From: Bradyrhizobium pachyrhizi
Lineage (GTDB): Bacteria > Pseudomonadota > Alphaproteobacteria > Rhizobiales > Xanthobacteraceae
Assembly: GCF_001189245.1 (NCBI RefSeq)
Contig: NZ_LFIQ01000024.1
Location: forward strand, 201,344 to 240,971
Direction of reading: 5' to 3'
DNA length: 39,628 nucleotides
The notes under the pieces are model-generated. The model made no database searches. It saw only the letters and a program-made list of their open reading frames with translations, and had not been told where the DNA came from. Made by a program: the position numbers and the translations under genes. Below are positions 15,937-23,767 of the stretch, piece after piece. The first letter of the stretch is position 1. The number at the start of each line of letters is the position of its first letter.

Positions 15937-16184
15937 GCCGGCAATGTAGGGATGTCCGCGACGAATTGCGATCCGTGGATGTGACCCAGGGATGACTGAA
16001 AGTGTTTACCAGCCGGGAAATTGTTCTGCGGCAAATGTTGCGGGTTTTGCAGATCGCGCCGTTGCGCAAGTGCTGCATGCGTGCAGGTCTTGCCGCCTGC
16101 GCCGCGGCATGACTTGCGATCTCGGGACGCGCCGCCTAGCTTTCCGCCACGATTTCTCCCGCCAACACCTTTCCGCAGGTCCCG

Positions 16185-17351
16185 ATGTCGCAGCCGCTTC
16201 TGTTTCAGCCGATCACGCTTCGCGGCGTGACCTCCCGAAACCGCATCCTGATCTCGCCGATGTGCCAGTATTCGGCGACCGACGGGCTCGCCAATGACTG
16301 GCATCTCGTGCATCTCGGCAAGTTCGCCCAGGGCGGCGCCGGGCTCGTGATGGTCGAGGCCGCAGCGGTTGTCGCCGAGGGCCGCATCACCCATGGCGAT
16401 GTCGGCATCTGGAACGACGAGCAGATCGCGCCGCTCGAGCGGATCGCCGCTTTCCTCAAGGACAATGGCGCGGTGCCCTCGATCCAGCTCGCGCATGCCG
16501 GTCGCAAGGCCAGCATGCAGCGTCCCTGGTACGGCAATGCCGCTCTCGATGAGGCCGATCGCGCTCGCGGCGATCTGCCGTGGCGGACGGTGGCGCCGAG
16601 CGCGATCCCGATGGAAGACGGCTGGCTGATGCCGCACGCGCTCGACCTGGCCGAACTCGCCGCGCTGCGCGAGCAATGGCGGCGCGCCACCTTGCGCGCG
16701 GTTGAGGCCGGCTTCGAATTCGTCGAGGTGCATTGCGCGCATGGCTATCTGCTGCACGAATTCCTCTCGCCATTGTCGAACCGCCGCACCGATGCCTATG
16801 GCGGCGACCGCGCCGGGCGGATGCGCTATCCGCTCGAGATCATCGAGACCGTGCGCGCGGCCTGGCCGGCGGAGCGGCCGCTGGCGGTGCGGATCTCCTC
16901 GGTCGACGGTATCGACGGCGGCCTGACGCTCGAGGACCAGGTCGCGTTTGCCCGCGAAGCCAGGGCGCGCGGTGCCGATTTGATCGATTGCTCGTCGGGC
17001 GGACTGCTCGGCTCGGCGACCGCGGCGCGGATTCCGCGCGGCTACGGCTTTCAGGTGCCCTATGCCGATGAGATCCGCCGCGCCGCCGGCATTGCGACCA
17101 TCGCGGTCGGCCTCATCCTGCATCCGCAGCAGGCCGAAGACGTCCTGGCCAAAGGCCAGGCCGATCTGGTCGCGATCGGCCGCGAGGCGCTGTTCGATCC
17201 GAACTGGCCGCTGCATGCCGAGCTGGCGCTCGGCGGTGGAGGCGGCGAGGTGTTCGCGTCCTGGCCGAAGCAGTATGGTTGGTGGCTGGAGCGGCGCGAG
17301 CCGGGCCTGCGCCGGCTCGATGGCCCGCCGCTGCCGTTCCGCCAGAGCTGA
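16185..17351 (+). CDS. NADH:flavin oxidoreductase / old yellow enzyme (YqjM-like)
   Basis: A 388-aa FMN-dependent ene-reductase of the thermophilic-like (YqjM) class. Cys27 in ISPMCQYSA is the redox-tuning cysteine of that class. The substrate-binding His pair is in HCAHGYLLHEF, and HAGRKAS and the C-terminal RIPRGYGFQVPYADEIR regions also fit. It reduces activated C=C bonds of enones or maleimide-like compounds using NAD(P)H. The start is the ATG at 16185. It lies 36 bases before a keto-deoxy sugar acid dehydratase on the same strand and is probably co-transcribed, but the pairing does not define a known pathway. Confidence 0.9.
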   Translation: MSQPLLFQPITLRGVTSRNRILISPMCQYSATDGLANDWHLVHLGKFAQGGAGLVMVEAAAVVAEGRITHGDVGIWNDEQIAPLERIAAFLKDNGAVPSIQLAHAGRKASMQRPWYGNAALDEADRARGDLPWRTVAPSAIPMEDGWLMPHALDLAELAALREQWRRATLRAVEAGFEFVEVHCAHGYLLHEFLSPLSNRRTDAYGGDRAGRMRYPLEIIETVRAAWPAERPLAVRISSVDGIDGGLTLEDQVAFAREARARGADLIDCSSGGLLGSATAARIPRGYGFQVPYADEIRRAAGIATIAVGLILHPQQAEDVLAKGQADLVAIGREALFDPNWPLHAELALGGGGGEVFASWPKQYGWWLERREPGLRRLDGPPLPFRQS

Positions 17352-17387
17352 CAAGAAAATCCGACAACAACCTGGGAGGTCGTTACC

Positions 17388-18317
17388 ATGACATCAGTCG
17401 CAAAGCGCCCCTATCGCGGCGTCTTCCCCGTGGCGCCGACCATCTTTGACGCCAACGGCAATCTCGACCTCGAAGGACAACGGCGATGCGTCGACTTCAT
17501 GATTGACGCCGGCTCCCACGGCATCTGCATCCTCGCCAATTTCTCCGAACAGTTCGTGCTGACCGACGCCGAGCGCGAGACCGTGATGCATACGGTGCTC
17601 GAGCATGTCGCCGGCCGCACTCCCGTCATCGTCACCACGACGCATTTCTCCTCGGCGGTCTGCGCGGCTCGCAGCCGCGAGGCGGAAGCTGCCGGAGCTG
17701 CCATGGTCATGGTGATGCCGCCCTATCACGGCGCGACCTTTCGCGTCGGCGAGCCGGGCATCTATGAGTTTTATCGGGTGGTGTCGGATGCCATCAACGT
17801 CCCGATCATGATCCAGGACGCGCCGGTGGCGGGCACGCCGCTCTCGGTGGATTTTCTGGCGCGGATGGCAAAGGAACTCGCCAACATCAGGTATTTCAAG
17901 ATCGAGGTGCCGATGGCGGCAAACAAGCTGCGCAGTCTGATCGAGAAGGGCGGCGCCGAGATCGAGGGGCCGTGGGACGGCGAGGAGGCGATCACGCTGA
18001 TGGCCGATCTCGATGCCGGCGCCACCGGCGCGATGACCGGCGGCGGCTATCCCGACGGCATCCGCCAGATCATGGATCCGTTCTTCGCCGGCCGGCGCGA
18101 CGAGGCCATGCAGGCCTATGCGCGGTGGCTGCCGCTGATCAATTACGAAAATCGCCAATGCGGGCTGCAGGCCTGCAAGGTGCTGATGCGCGAGGGCGGC
18201 GTCATCAAGTCCGAGGCGGTGCGCCACCCGCTGCAACCGCTGCATCCGGCGACCCGCGCGGGGCTGATCGAGATCGCGCGGACACTCGATCCGGTCGTGC
18301 TGCGCTGGGGACGGTAA
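17388..18317 (+). CDS. L-2-keto-3-deoxyarabonate dehydratase-like (DapA superfamily)
   Basis: A 309-aa TIM-barrel Schiff-base enzyme. Lys171 in YFKIEVP is the Schiff-base lysine. The usual YNxP motif of DapA-type enzymes reads QDAP (143-146), so the catalytic tyrosine is replaced. ILANFSEQF, MPPYHGATFRV, GPWDGEEAITLMADLDAGAT and PLINYENRQ closely resemble the Azospirillum L-2-keto-3-deoxyarabonate dehydratase of the non-phosphorylative L-arabinose route, recalled from memory. That enzyme yields 2-oxoglutarate semialdehyde. No other arabinose genes are in the window, so a related sugar acid is possible. GGGAGG lies before the ATG. Confidence 0.82.
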   Translation: MTSVAKRPYRGVFPVAPTIFDANGNLDLEGQRRCVDFMIDAGSHGICILANFSEQFVLTDAERETVMHTVLEHVAGRTPVIVTTTHFSSAVCAARSREAEAAGAAMVMVMPPYHGATFRVGEPGIYEFYRVVSDAINVPIMIQDAPVAGTPLSVDFLARMAKELANIRYFKIEVPMAANKLRSLIEKGGAEIEGPWDGEEAITLMADLDAGATGAMTGGGYPDGIRQIMDPFFAGRRDEAMQAYARWLPLINYENRQCGLQACKVLMREGGVIKSEAVRHPLQPLHPATRAGLIEIARTLDPVVLRWGR

Positions 18318-18323
18318 CGAGGC

Positions 18324-19493
18324 TTACGCGTCCCACGTCACCGGCAGATCCAGGAGGCCGCGGAATGCCCAGCCGCCGATCCGCGCCGGCTGGTGCGCGA
18401 TCAGGCGCAGATTCTTCAGCCGGTTGAAGATCGCGGGCAGCGCGACGTCGGCGACCATGGCGCGCGAGGCCCAGGCGCCGGCGCAGAAATGCGGTCCGGC
18501 ACCGAACGCGATGCTCTTGCTGGCGTCGCGGCGCACGTCGAACGCGTCGGGCCGGTCGAAATGCTTCTCGTCGCGGTTCGCCGAGCCGAACATCAGGAAC
18601 ACGCGCTCATTGGTCTCGAAGGCGACGTCCCTGATCGTCCAGGGCTTTGCGATCCGCCGCGGCGACATCCCGATCGGCGAGATCCAGCGCGCATATTCCT
18701 CGAACACCTGCAGCCACGGGATCGCGCCGGTCGTCGCCAGCGCGAGCTGGTCGGGATGGGTCAGCAGCGCCCATACCGTGCCGGCGATCGCATCGCGCGG
18801 CTCGTTCTGGCCGCCCGAGATCGCAAGCTTGATGTTGGCGCGCACGCTCTCCATCGGCATGTCGGTCTGCAGCATCACGCCGAGCAGGCTGAGGTCGGGC
18901 GTCTTGCGCAGCCCAGGGACCATGTCGTCGATCGCGGCATCGATCCCGGAGGTCGCCGCATGGCAGCGCGCCTCGATCGCGGGATCGCCGACATAATTGG
19001 CGATGCCGTCGATCATCCCCTGCGACCACGCATTCATGTCCTGGAAGCGCATATTGGTGAGGCCGGTGATCGACTTCAGGCATTCGGCCGAGAACGGCAG
19101 CGCGAAGGCCTGCACGAAATCGACCACGCCGTCCGGCTTCAGTTCGTCGAGGATGCGCGTCGCGTGTGCTTCGAACTGCGCCGTCCAGTGCGATCTGACG
19201 GTTTTCGGCGAGATCGCCGGAAAGATCGCCTTGCGCTCGTTCATGTGCGCATCGCCGTCCTTGCGCATCATGTTGTGGCCCATCAGCTTGTTCATCAGCC
19301 CCTCGGGCTGGTGCGACGAGAACACGTCGATCTGCTTCTCGGAGATGAAGATGTCGTCGCGGCTGCACAGCAGCGTGCTGCCGAGTTGCGGCACGAAGGC
19401 GATCGGCGCCTCCTTGCGCATGCGCGCCAGCGCCGGGTAGGGATCCTGCCAGAAGGCGGGGACGTCGATGTCGAAATGGGGCGCGGTGCTCAC
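18324..19493 (-). CDS. Cytochrome P450
   Basis: A 389-aa soluble bacterial P450. The heme-binding loop is FGAGPHFCAGAWASR (Cys337 ligand) and the ExxR pair is EYAR (266-269). The I-helix reads SGGQNEPRD (226-234), not the usual A-G-x-E/D-T, so the conserved acid-Thr pair is missing. It starts at GTG 19493 with only a weak ribosome site. It ends 6 bases from the convergent dehydratase gene. The LuxR-type gene just upstream is on the same strand, and the palindrome at 19555-19576 lies in the P450 leader. No ferredoxin or reductase gene adjoins it, so redox partners come from elsewhere; the substrate is unknown. Confidence 0.92.
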   Translation of the reverse strand: MSTAPHFDIDVPAFWQDPYPALARMRKEAPIAFVPQLGSTLLCSRDDIFISEKQIDVFSSHQPEGLMNKLMGHNMMRKDGDAHMNERKAIFPAISPKTVRSHWTAQFEAHATRILDELKPDGVVDFVQAFALPFSAECLKSITGLTNMRFQDMNAWSQGMIDGIANYVGDPAIEARCHAATSGIDAAIDDMVPGLRKTPDLSLLGVMLQTDMPMESVRANIKLAISGGQNEPRDAIAGTVWALLTHPDQLALATTGAIPWLQVFEEYARWISPIGMSPRRIAKPWTIRDVAFETNERVFLMFGSANRDEKHFDRPDAFDVRRDASKSIAFGAGPHFCAGAWASRAMVADVALPAIFNRLKNLRLIAHQPARIGGWAFRGLLDLPVTWDA

Positions 19494-19554
19494 GAGTGAT
19501 CTCGGTTTGGCCTCGGGTTTTCGGGCCGAGCATAGGCCGGGCGGCGCGGCCCGT

Positions 19555-19576
19555 CTGTCCCCACCGCTGGGGACAG
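19555..19576. promoter_or_regulatory. Perfect 8-bp inverted repeat between LuxR and P450 genes
   Basis: CTGTCCCC and GGGGACAG flank the 6-base spacer ACCGCT. It is 62 bases before the P450 start and 26 after the LuxR stop. It could be an operator for the adjacent LuxR-type protein or a stem-loop ending its transcript; there is no U-run. Confidence 0.5.
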
Positions 19577-19601
19577 CGGGAGACCACCGCCCGGAGCGCG
19601 C

Positions 19602-20399
19602 TCAGTTCAGCTGGCGCGCCGAGGCCATCAGGCGCAGCGCGATCGCGAACAGCTCGTTCTGCGAGGAGATGCCGAGCTTGTCATAGGCGCGCTTGCGATA
19701 GGTGAGGGCGGAGTGCAGCCCGATGCCGAGCTCGGCGGCGATCGCTTCCGAGCTGAGACCGGAGAGGATGCGCAGGCAGACCTCCTGCTCACGCCCGGTC
19801 AGCCTGGCGAGCGGCTCAGCGGTTGCAAACAAGGTCTTCAACCGCTCGATCGGTTCAACATCCGCTGCCGGGTCGCGCTGGAAATGCCGCGCCACGGCCG
19901 CCGTCAACGCCGGCGCGACCGCGGCCAGGCGCGCGATCTGCTCGCGGCTGAAGCGGCCTTGCGCGGTGATCTGGTAGAAGTTGACATAGAAGCAGGTGTC
20001 GCCGGTCCAGATCGCGGAGGCGAACTTGTCGACGATGTCGGAGTCGTCGAAGAAGATCTTGCGGTAGCCGTCGCTGTACATGCGGCGGGCAAAATTCGGC
20101 AGCACGATCGGCGCGGCCTGCGTCCGCCCCTCGAACACCGCATCGCGGTTCGGGTCGGCCTGATGGAAATGTTCGGAATAGGCGATCCCGAGGTCGCGCC
20201 CGGTCGGGATGTTGCCGACATCGAGCAGGCACGCGGCGGTCCGCGGGCCGGTGAACGAGAACACCATGCAGTGACCGACACCGGCGACGCGGCGCAGCGC
20301 GCCGATCAGGGCCTGCGGAAAGCTGTCGCGGCCGATCGCCAGCAGCGCCGGCGTGATGTCGCTGACGACAGAAGTCTTGAAGGCGTAATCTGCCTTCAT
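19602..20399 (-). CDS. LuxR family transcriptional regulator
   Basis: A 265-aa regulator with a C-terminal GerE-type helix-turn-helix: LTGREQEVCLRILSGLSSEA, then GIGLHSALTYRKRAYDKLGI. The N-terminal about 180 residues contain YSEHFHQADPNRDAVFEG and a cysteine-containing FYVNFYQ stretch, reminiscent of a PAS/GAF-like ligand domain. It does not match the autoinducer-binding pattern well enough for me to call it a quorum sensor. The start is the ATG at 20399 with GGGAGGA upstream. It probably regulates the P450 immediately downstream, or itself; that is inference from position. Confidence 0.87.
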   Translation of the reverse strand: MKADYAFKTSVVSDITPALLAIGRDSFPQALIGALRRVAGVGHCMVFSFTGPRTAACLLDVGNIPTGRDLGIAYSEHFHQADPNRDAVFEGRTQAAPIVLPNFARRMYSDGYRKIFFDDSDIVDKFASAIWTGDTCFYVNFYQITAQGRFSREQIARLAAVAPALTAAVARHFQRDPAADVEPIERLKTLFATAEPLARLTGREQEVCLRILSGLSSEAIAAELGIGLHSALTYRKRAYDKLGISSQNELFAIALRLMASARQLN

Positions 20400-20427
20400 G
20401 GCGTCCTCCCTGTGTTTCGGGAAGACT

Positions 20428-20466
20428 AGAGCCTTTTCCGTTCCGATGGAATCGGAACGGGGCTCT
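20428..20466. repeat. Palindrome upstream of the LuxR gene
   Basis: CCGTTCCGAT and ATCGGAACGG form a strong hairpin within AGAGCC/GGGCTCT ends. It sits in the leader of the LuxR-type gene, directly beside the 58-bp repeat. Confidence 0.6.
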
Positions 20467-20472
20467 CGATTC

Positions 20473-20530
20473 CTTGTTTTGACGCGTTTTCTTGACGCGA
20501 ACCGGTATCCACTTCGCTCGAAAACGCTCT
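20473..20530 (+). repeat. 58-bp GCGTTTTC hairpin repeat, copy A
   Basis: GCGTTTTC and GAAAACGC form the stem ends around ACGCGAACCGGT. It matches 52 of 58 bases with the reverse complement of 26635-26692. No gene lies between LuxR and the NTF2-like gene besides these repeats. Confidence 0.85.
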
Positions 20531-20562
20531 GGCAGCGACATCGCCGGCGCGGAAGCGGCGCC

Positions 20563-20925
20563 TCAGGCGCCCGGCACCTGGTCGAGGAAGCCGGTGATGC
20601 TCCTGATCCGGCCGTCCTTCAGCATGGCGAAGTCGGTGCCCTTGATCGGGCTGTCGACGCCGTCGGGTCCGAGGCCCCAGGAGAATCGGACATGGTCGCC
20701 GAAGCCGTTCGGCTCCCCGATCAGCTTGAAGCGGAAGTCCGGAAACTTCTGCTGCACGCCGGCGATCAGCGCGTCGACGCCCTCTTGGCCGTCGCCGCTC
20801 ATCAGCGGATCGACATAGCGCGCATCGGCGGTCCAGTTCTCGCTCAGCATCTCGCGGCGCCGGCTCGGCGTCCGCTCGTTCCAGAGATCGATATAGCGGC
20901 GGGCGATGGCGGCATGGTCGGTCAT
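20563..20925 (-). CDS. Nuclear transport factor 2-like (SnoaL-type) protein
   Basis: A 120-aa single-domain protein of the NTF2-like/SnoaL superfamily. It opens ARRYIDLWNERTPSRRREML, then NWTADARYVDPLMSGDGQEG, VDALIAGVQQKFPDFRFKL and the RFSWGLGPDG strand, in the order expected of the cone-shaped fold. The family includes ketosteroid isomerase-like enzymes and ligand-binding proteins. The His/Asp residues needed to call a specific enzyme are not clear. The start is the ATG at 20925 with GGAGA upstream. It stands alone. Confidence 0.87.
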   Translation of the reverse strand: MTDHAAIARRYIDLWNERTPSRRREMLSENWTADARYVDPLMSGDGQEGVDALIAGVQQKFPDFRFKLIGEPNGFGDHVRFSWGLGPDGVDSPIKGTDFAMLKDGRIRSITGFLDQVPGA

Positions 20926-21019
20926 GGTGCTCTCCTTCGATAGTGCCGGACTGTGCGGCGGTCCGGACTATCGAAGGTTCGCGTGCGCCGATCGATTACC
21001 TCCGAGGTCATCGCGCAGG

Positions 21020-21340
21020 CTATGGTGCGATGGTCAGCACCGCCTTCATGTTGGGATGGTAGCGGCAGTAATAGTCGACCGTGCCGGCCTTGGTCAGGAC
21101 CGACTTGACCGTCTTCTTCGGCGCGATCGTCACGTCGAATTCGCCGTTCTTCGCGGTGGCGGTGTGGGCCAGCACGTCCTTGTTGACCCATTCGATGGTG
21201 TCGCCGACCTTGGCCGACACCTCGGCCGGCGAGATCACCATATTCTCCATCACGATCCGGATGGTGGCCGCATGCGCCGGGACGGCCATCGCGCCGAGCG
21301 CGAGCAAAGCCAGCGTTGCGAGACAGCGTCCTGGCAACAT
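21020..21340 (-). CDS. Cupredoxin (amicyanin/plastocyanin-like)
   Basis: A 106-aa periplasmic type 1 copper protein. The signal peptide MLPGRCLATLALLALGAMAV is cleaved after AHA. The mature part has copper ligands His59 (LAHTA) and Cys92-x2-His95-x2-Met98 (YYCRYHPNMK), the spacing of amicyanin and pseudoazurin. I prefer the ATG at 21340, preceded by GAGGAGG, over the GTG at 21355 that overlaps the previous stop. It is 11 bases after the DUF4142 gene, so both are probably on one transcript. It should carry electrons or scavenge copper in the periplasm; no amine dehydrogenase is present. Confidence 0.92.
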   Translation of the reverse strand: MLPGRCLATLALLALGAMAVPAHAATIRIVMENMVISPAEVSAKVGDTIEWVNKDVLAHTATAKNGEFDVTIAPKKTVKSVLTKAGTVDYYCRYHPNMKAVLTIAP

Positions 21341-21351
21341 CGCGCGCCTCC

Positions 21352-21873
21352 TCACTTCAGGCCGGCGGCGACGTGTTCGGCATGCTGCTGGTGGCCCTGG
21401 AAGATCTTCAGGCCGGTCTGCAGCAGGCTCTTCAGCTCGGGATTGCTGGCCGAGGGGATCAGCTGCGTCTCCAGCGCGGTGTTGACTGCCTTGTGGTAGG
21501 CGATCTCGTTGTCGATATAGGCCTTGTCATAGGCGGCGCCCTTCAGCTTGCCGAGTTCGGCGAGCTTGTCGGCCGCCTGCTTCGACAGCGCCTTGCTGGT
21601 GTCGTTGTCCTCCGGCGTCACCTTCAATTTCTTGACGAGGTCGAGCGCCTGCTTGTTCACCGCCTCGTGGTCGCGCGCCATGTCCTTGGCGAACGCCTTG
21701 ATCTCCTTGTTGGAGGCCTTCTCTTCCGCCTGCTTGGCGGCATTGATGTCGATCACACCGGCCGTATAGGCGATGTGCGCGATCTGCGGATCGGTCGGCT
21801 TTGCGCCCTGCGCCAGCGCAGCGCAGTTGAGAAGGCTGAGCGCGGCGACCGCGATACCCAATCGAACGAACAT
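21352..21873 (-). CDS. DUF4142 domain-containing exported protein
   Basis: A 173-aa protein. The signal peptide (MFVRLGIAVAALSLLNCAAL, cleaved near LAQG) is followed by a helical, ferritin-like four-helix domain: AKQAEEKASNKEIKAFAKDM, then ARDHEAVNKQALDLVKKLKV and IDNEIAYHKAVNTAL. The ARDHEAVN motif with a His is typical of DUF4142. The start is the ATG at 21873 with AGGAG in front. An ECF-type promoter-like sequence precedes it at 21933-21961. Its function is not known; its place with an ECF sigma factor suggests envelope stress. Confidence 0.9.
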   Translation of the reverse strand: MFVRLGIAVAALSLLNCAALAQGAKPTDPQIAHIAYTAGVIDINAAKQAEEKASNKEIKAFAKDMARDHEAVNKQALDLVKKLKVTPEDNDTSKALSKQAADKLAELGKLKGAAYDKAYIDNEIAYHKAVNTALETQLIPSASNPELKSLLQTGLKIFQGHQQHAEHVAAGLK

Positions 21874-21932
21874 GGCTTGAAACTCCTGTTGAGCCGGGCG
21901 TAGCGCGCGGCGCGTCGTTGCTTGCACAGGAG

Positions 21933-21961
21933 TTGGATGGTGCGGGCGAGCAGAGGTTCCC
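21933..21961 (-). promoter_or_regulatory. Predicted ECF promoter of the DUF4142-cupredoxin genes
   Basis: On the reverse strand GGGAACCT (21954-21961), 14 bases, and CATCCAA (21933-21939), with CGGG starting the -35 in both copies. It matches the site before the sigma gene at 22695-22723 in both boxes and spacing. It lies 60 bases before the DUF4142 start. Confidence 0.72.
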
Positions 21962-21968
21962 GAAAAAT

Positions 21969-22658
21969 TCAGGCCGTGGCGCGGAGCCGTTTCAGAACCG
22001 CCTCGGTCAATCGCTCGCAGCGCTTGCCCGCGAAGGGGAAGGCCTCCATGACGACGGGGCCGATCTTCCGCTCGACATTGTCGCGCAGCATGGTCCGGGC
22101 GCGATGCAGGCGGGTCTTCACGGTTTCCGGCTTGAGGCCGAGGATCTCAGCGGTCTCCTCGACATTCATGCCCTCGATCACGCGGGTGATGAAGACGAGG
22201 CGGAACGCCTCCGGCAGCTCGTCGATCGCGTGCTCGACGACGTGCTGGATCTCACGCTGGGCCATGGATTTTTCCGGATCGTCCGTTGACGACAGGGGGA
22301 ACTGGATGATCTGGGCTTCAGGAGCGCCTTTCGGCAGATCGGACCATTCGACGCTGCTGTGCCTGCGGCGCAGGCGGCCGAGCGCCTCGTTCATTGCGAT
22401 CCGCGACAGCCAGGTCGAGAGGCTGGAGTCGCCGCGGAACTGGTCCAGATGGGTAAAGGCGCGCACATAGGCGTCCTGAACCACGTCCTCGGCCTCGTGG
22501 TCGTTGCGCAGGATGCCGCGCGCCAGCCGGAACAGCCGGCGATTATTGGCCTGCATGATGGCGCGGATTGCGGCCTCGTCGCGGGCGCGCGCGCGTTGCA
22601 CCAGCTCGGCATCGTCCGAGCGGATCGGCGGCAGGGACGTTACATGGGCCTGGCGCAT
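21969..22658 (-). CDS. ECF-family RNA polymerase sigma factor
   Basis: A 229-aa protein. Region 2 is RRLFRLARGILRNDHEAEDV followed by VQDAYVRAFTHLDQFRGDSS. Region 4 is LPEAFRLVFITRVIEGMNVE, then ETAEILGLKPETVKTRLHRA. It has a C-terminal tail AFPFAGKRCERLTEAVLKRL beyond the usual end, a Cys-containing extension seen in some rhizobial ECFs. No anti-sigma gene adjoins it. Its own upstream region carries an ECF promoter-like sequence that recurs before the next gene, so it is likely autoregulated and drives DUF4142 and the cupredoxin. The start is the ATG at 22658. Confidence 0.93.
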   Translation of the reverse strand: MRQAHVTSLPPIRSDDAELVQRARARDEAAIRAIMQANNRRLFRLARGILRNDHEAEDVVQDAYVRAFTHLDQFRGDSSLSTWLSRIAMNEALGRLRRRHSSVEWSDLPKGAPEAQIIQFPLSSTDDPEKSMAQREIQHVVEHAIDELPEAFRLVFITRVIEGMNVEETAEILGLKPETVKTRLHRARTMLRDNVERKIGPVVMEAFPFAGKRCERLTEAVLKRLRATA

Positions 22659-22694
22659 GGCGGGATCGCCCTCACTGTTGGCGGAATAATACCA

Positions 22695-22723
22695 TTGGAT
22701 GCCGACCGGCCGTACAGGTTCCC
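22695..22723 (-). promoter_or_regulatory. Predicted ECF promoter of the sigma factor gene
   Basis: On the reverse strand GGGAACCT (22716-22723), 14 bases, and CATCCAA (22695-22701). Same boxes and spacing as 21933-21961. It is about 37 bases before the sigma ATG, consistent with an autoregulated start. Confidence 0.72.
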
Positions 22724-22751
22724 GGGAAAATGGTGATCGGCCAAAAAGACC

Positions 22752-23660
22752 CTACGGCCTGATATAGGCCTCCGGATCGCCGCGTGCATGCGCCTCCATC
22801 GCGTCGAGGAAGCAGCGCACCTTCGCCGGGACAAATTGCCGCGCCGGCAACAGCGCGTGCACGTTGAGCGGCTCGCAGGCATGGTCCGGCAGCAGTCGCC
22901 GCAGCTGGCCGGCCGCGACGGCGGTGCGAGTGTAGCTCGCGGTGACCCGCAGCACGCCATGACCGGCGAGCGCGGCCTGCAGGCGGACATGGGCATTCGA
23001 GCTGGTCAGGCGCGCGCGATCGACCGCGAGATGCTCGATCGCGCCGCCGGGAGCGGTGATCGCCCAGGGCGGATCGCTGGGGCCGGTCAGCAGCGGCAGC
23101 TTTCTCAGATCATCCAGCGTGCGTGGCTCGCCGAGCTTGTCGAGCAGCGCGGGTGCCGCGAACAGACCGCGCTCGAGCGTGAAGACGCGGCGGATCACGA
23201 TGCCGGCCGACGGCAGCGGCGCCTCCAGCATCGCGAACACGATGTCGTAGTTCTCGGCGATCGGGTTGACGATGTCATGCTCGACGTCGATCCGGATCGA
23301 AAGCTCCGGATAGCGGCCCATCACCGCGCAGGCGACCGGCCCCGCATGATGCGCGCCGAATTCATAAGGCGCCTTGATGCGCAGCGTGCCCGCCACCGCG
23401 CTCGACATCGCCAGCGCCTCGCTGTGGGTGTCGTGCAGCGCCGCGAACAGCGGGCGCACCTTGCGATAGATGGTCTCGCCGGAATCGGTCAGCCGCAGGT
23501 GCCGGGTGGTGCGCTCGATCAGCCGCAAACCAAGCTTGGCTTCGAGACGCTGCACCGCAGCACTGAGGCTCGATTTGGGATGGCCAAGCACGCGCGCGGC
23601 CGCGGTGAAGCCGCCATGCTCGACAACCTCGCAAAACAGCTCCCAGTCGCGCCACTCCAT
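22752..23660 (-). CDS. LysR family transcriptional regulator
   Basis: A 302-aa LysR regulator. The N-terminal winged helix-turn-helix reads CEVVEHGGFTAAARVLGHPK, then SSLSAAVQRLEAKLGLRLIE and RTTRHLRLTDSG. The rest is the periplasmic-binding-like effector domain. The ATG at 23660 (MEWRDWELF) fits the family's N-terminus better than one 13 codons upstream. It diverges from a Rieske oxygenase gene, the standard arrangement in which a LysR protein controls its neighbour from a shared gap of about 107 bases. Confidence 0.92.
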   Translation of the reverse strand: MEWRDWELFCEVVEHGGFTAAARVLGHPKSSLSAAVQRLEAKLGLRLIERTTRHLRLTDSGETIYRKVRPLFAALHDTHSEALAMSSAVAGTLRIKAPYEFGAHHAGPVACAVMGRYPELSIRIDVEHDIVNPIAENYDIVFAMLEAPLPSAGIVIRRVFTLERGLFAAPALLDKLGEPRTLDDLRKLPLLTGPSDPPWAITAPGGAIEHLAVDRARLTSSNAHVRLQAALAGHGVLRVTASYTRTAVAAGQLRRLLPDHACEPLNVHALLPARQFVPAKVRCFLDAMEAHARGDPEAYIRP

Positions 23661-23767
23661 GGCCGATTGTCCATCCACCGGTACAGTGTGTCCAGCCAAA
23701 TCGGATTATCCCGGTGACCGCAATCACCTAACCTCGTCGCAACCAAATCTTGCATCGGGAGGGTGAG

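Noticed and set aside
15992..16297. Forward ORF of 101 codons before the old-yellow-enzyme gene
   Set aside because: It overlaps the real start in another frame and has no family sequence; the gap likely holds divergent promoters.
23660..23767. Specific LysR binding site (T-N11-A) in the divergent gap
   Set aside because: TGTCCA words recur near 23670-23695, but no single dyad stands out enough to annotate.
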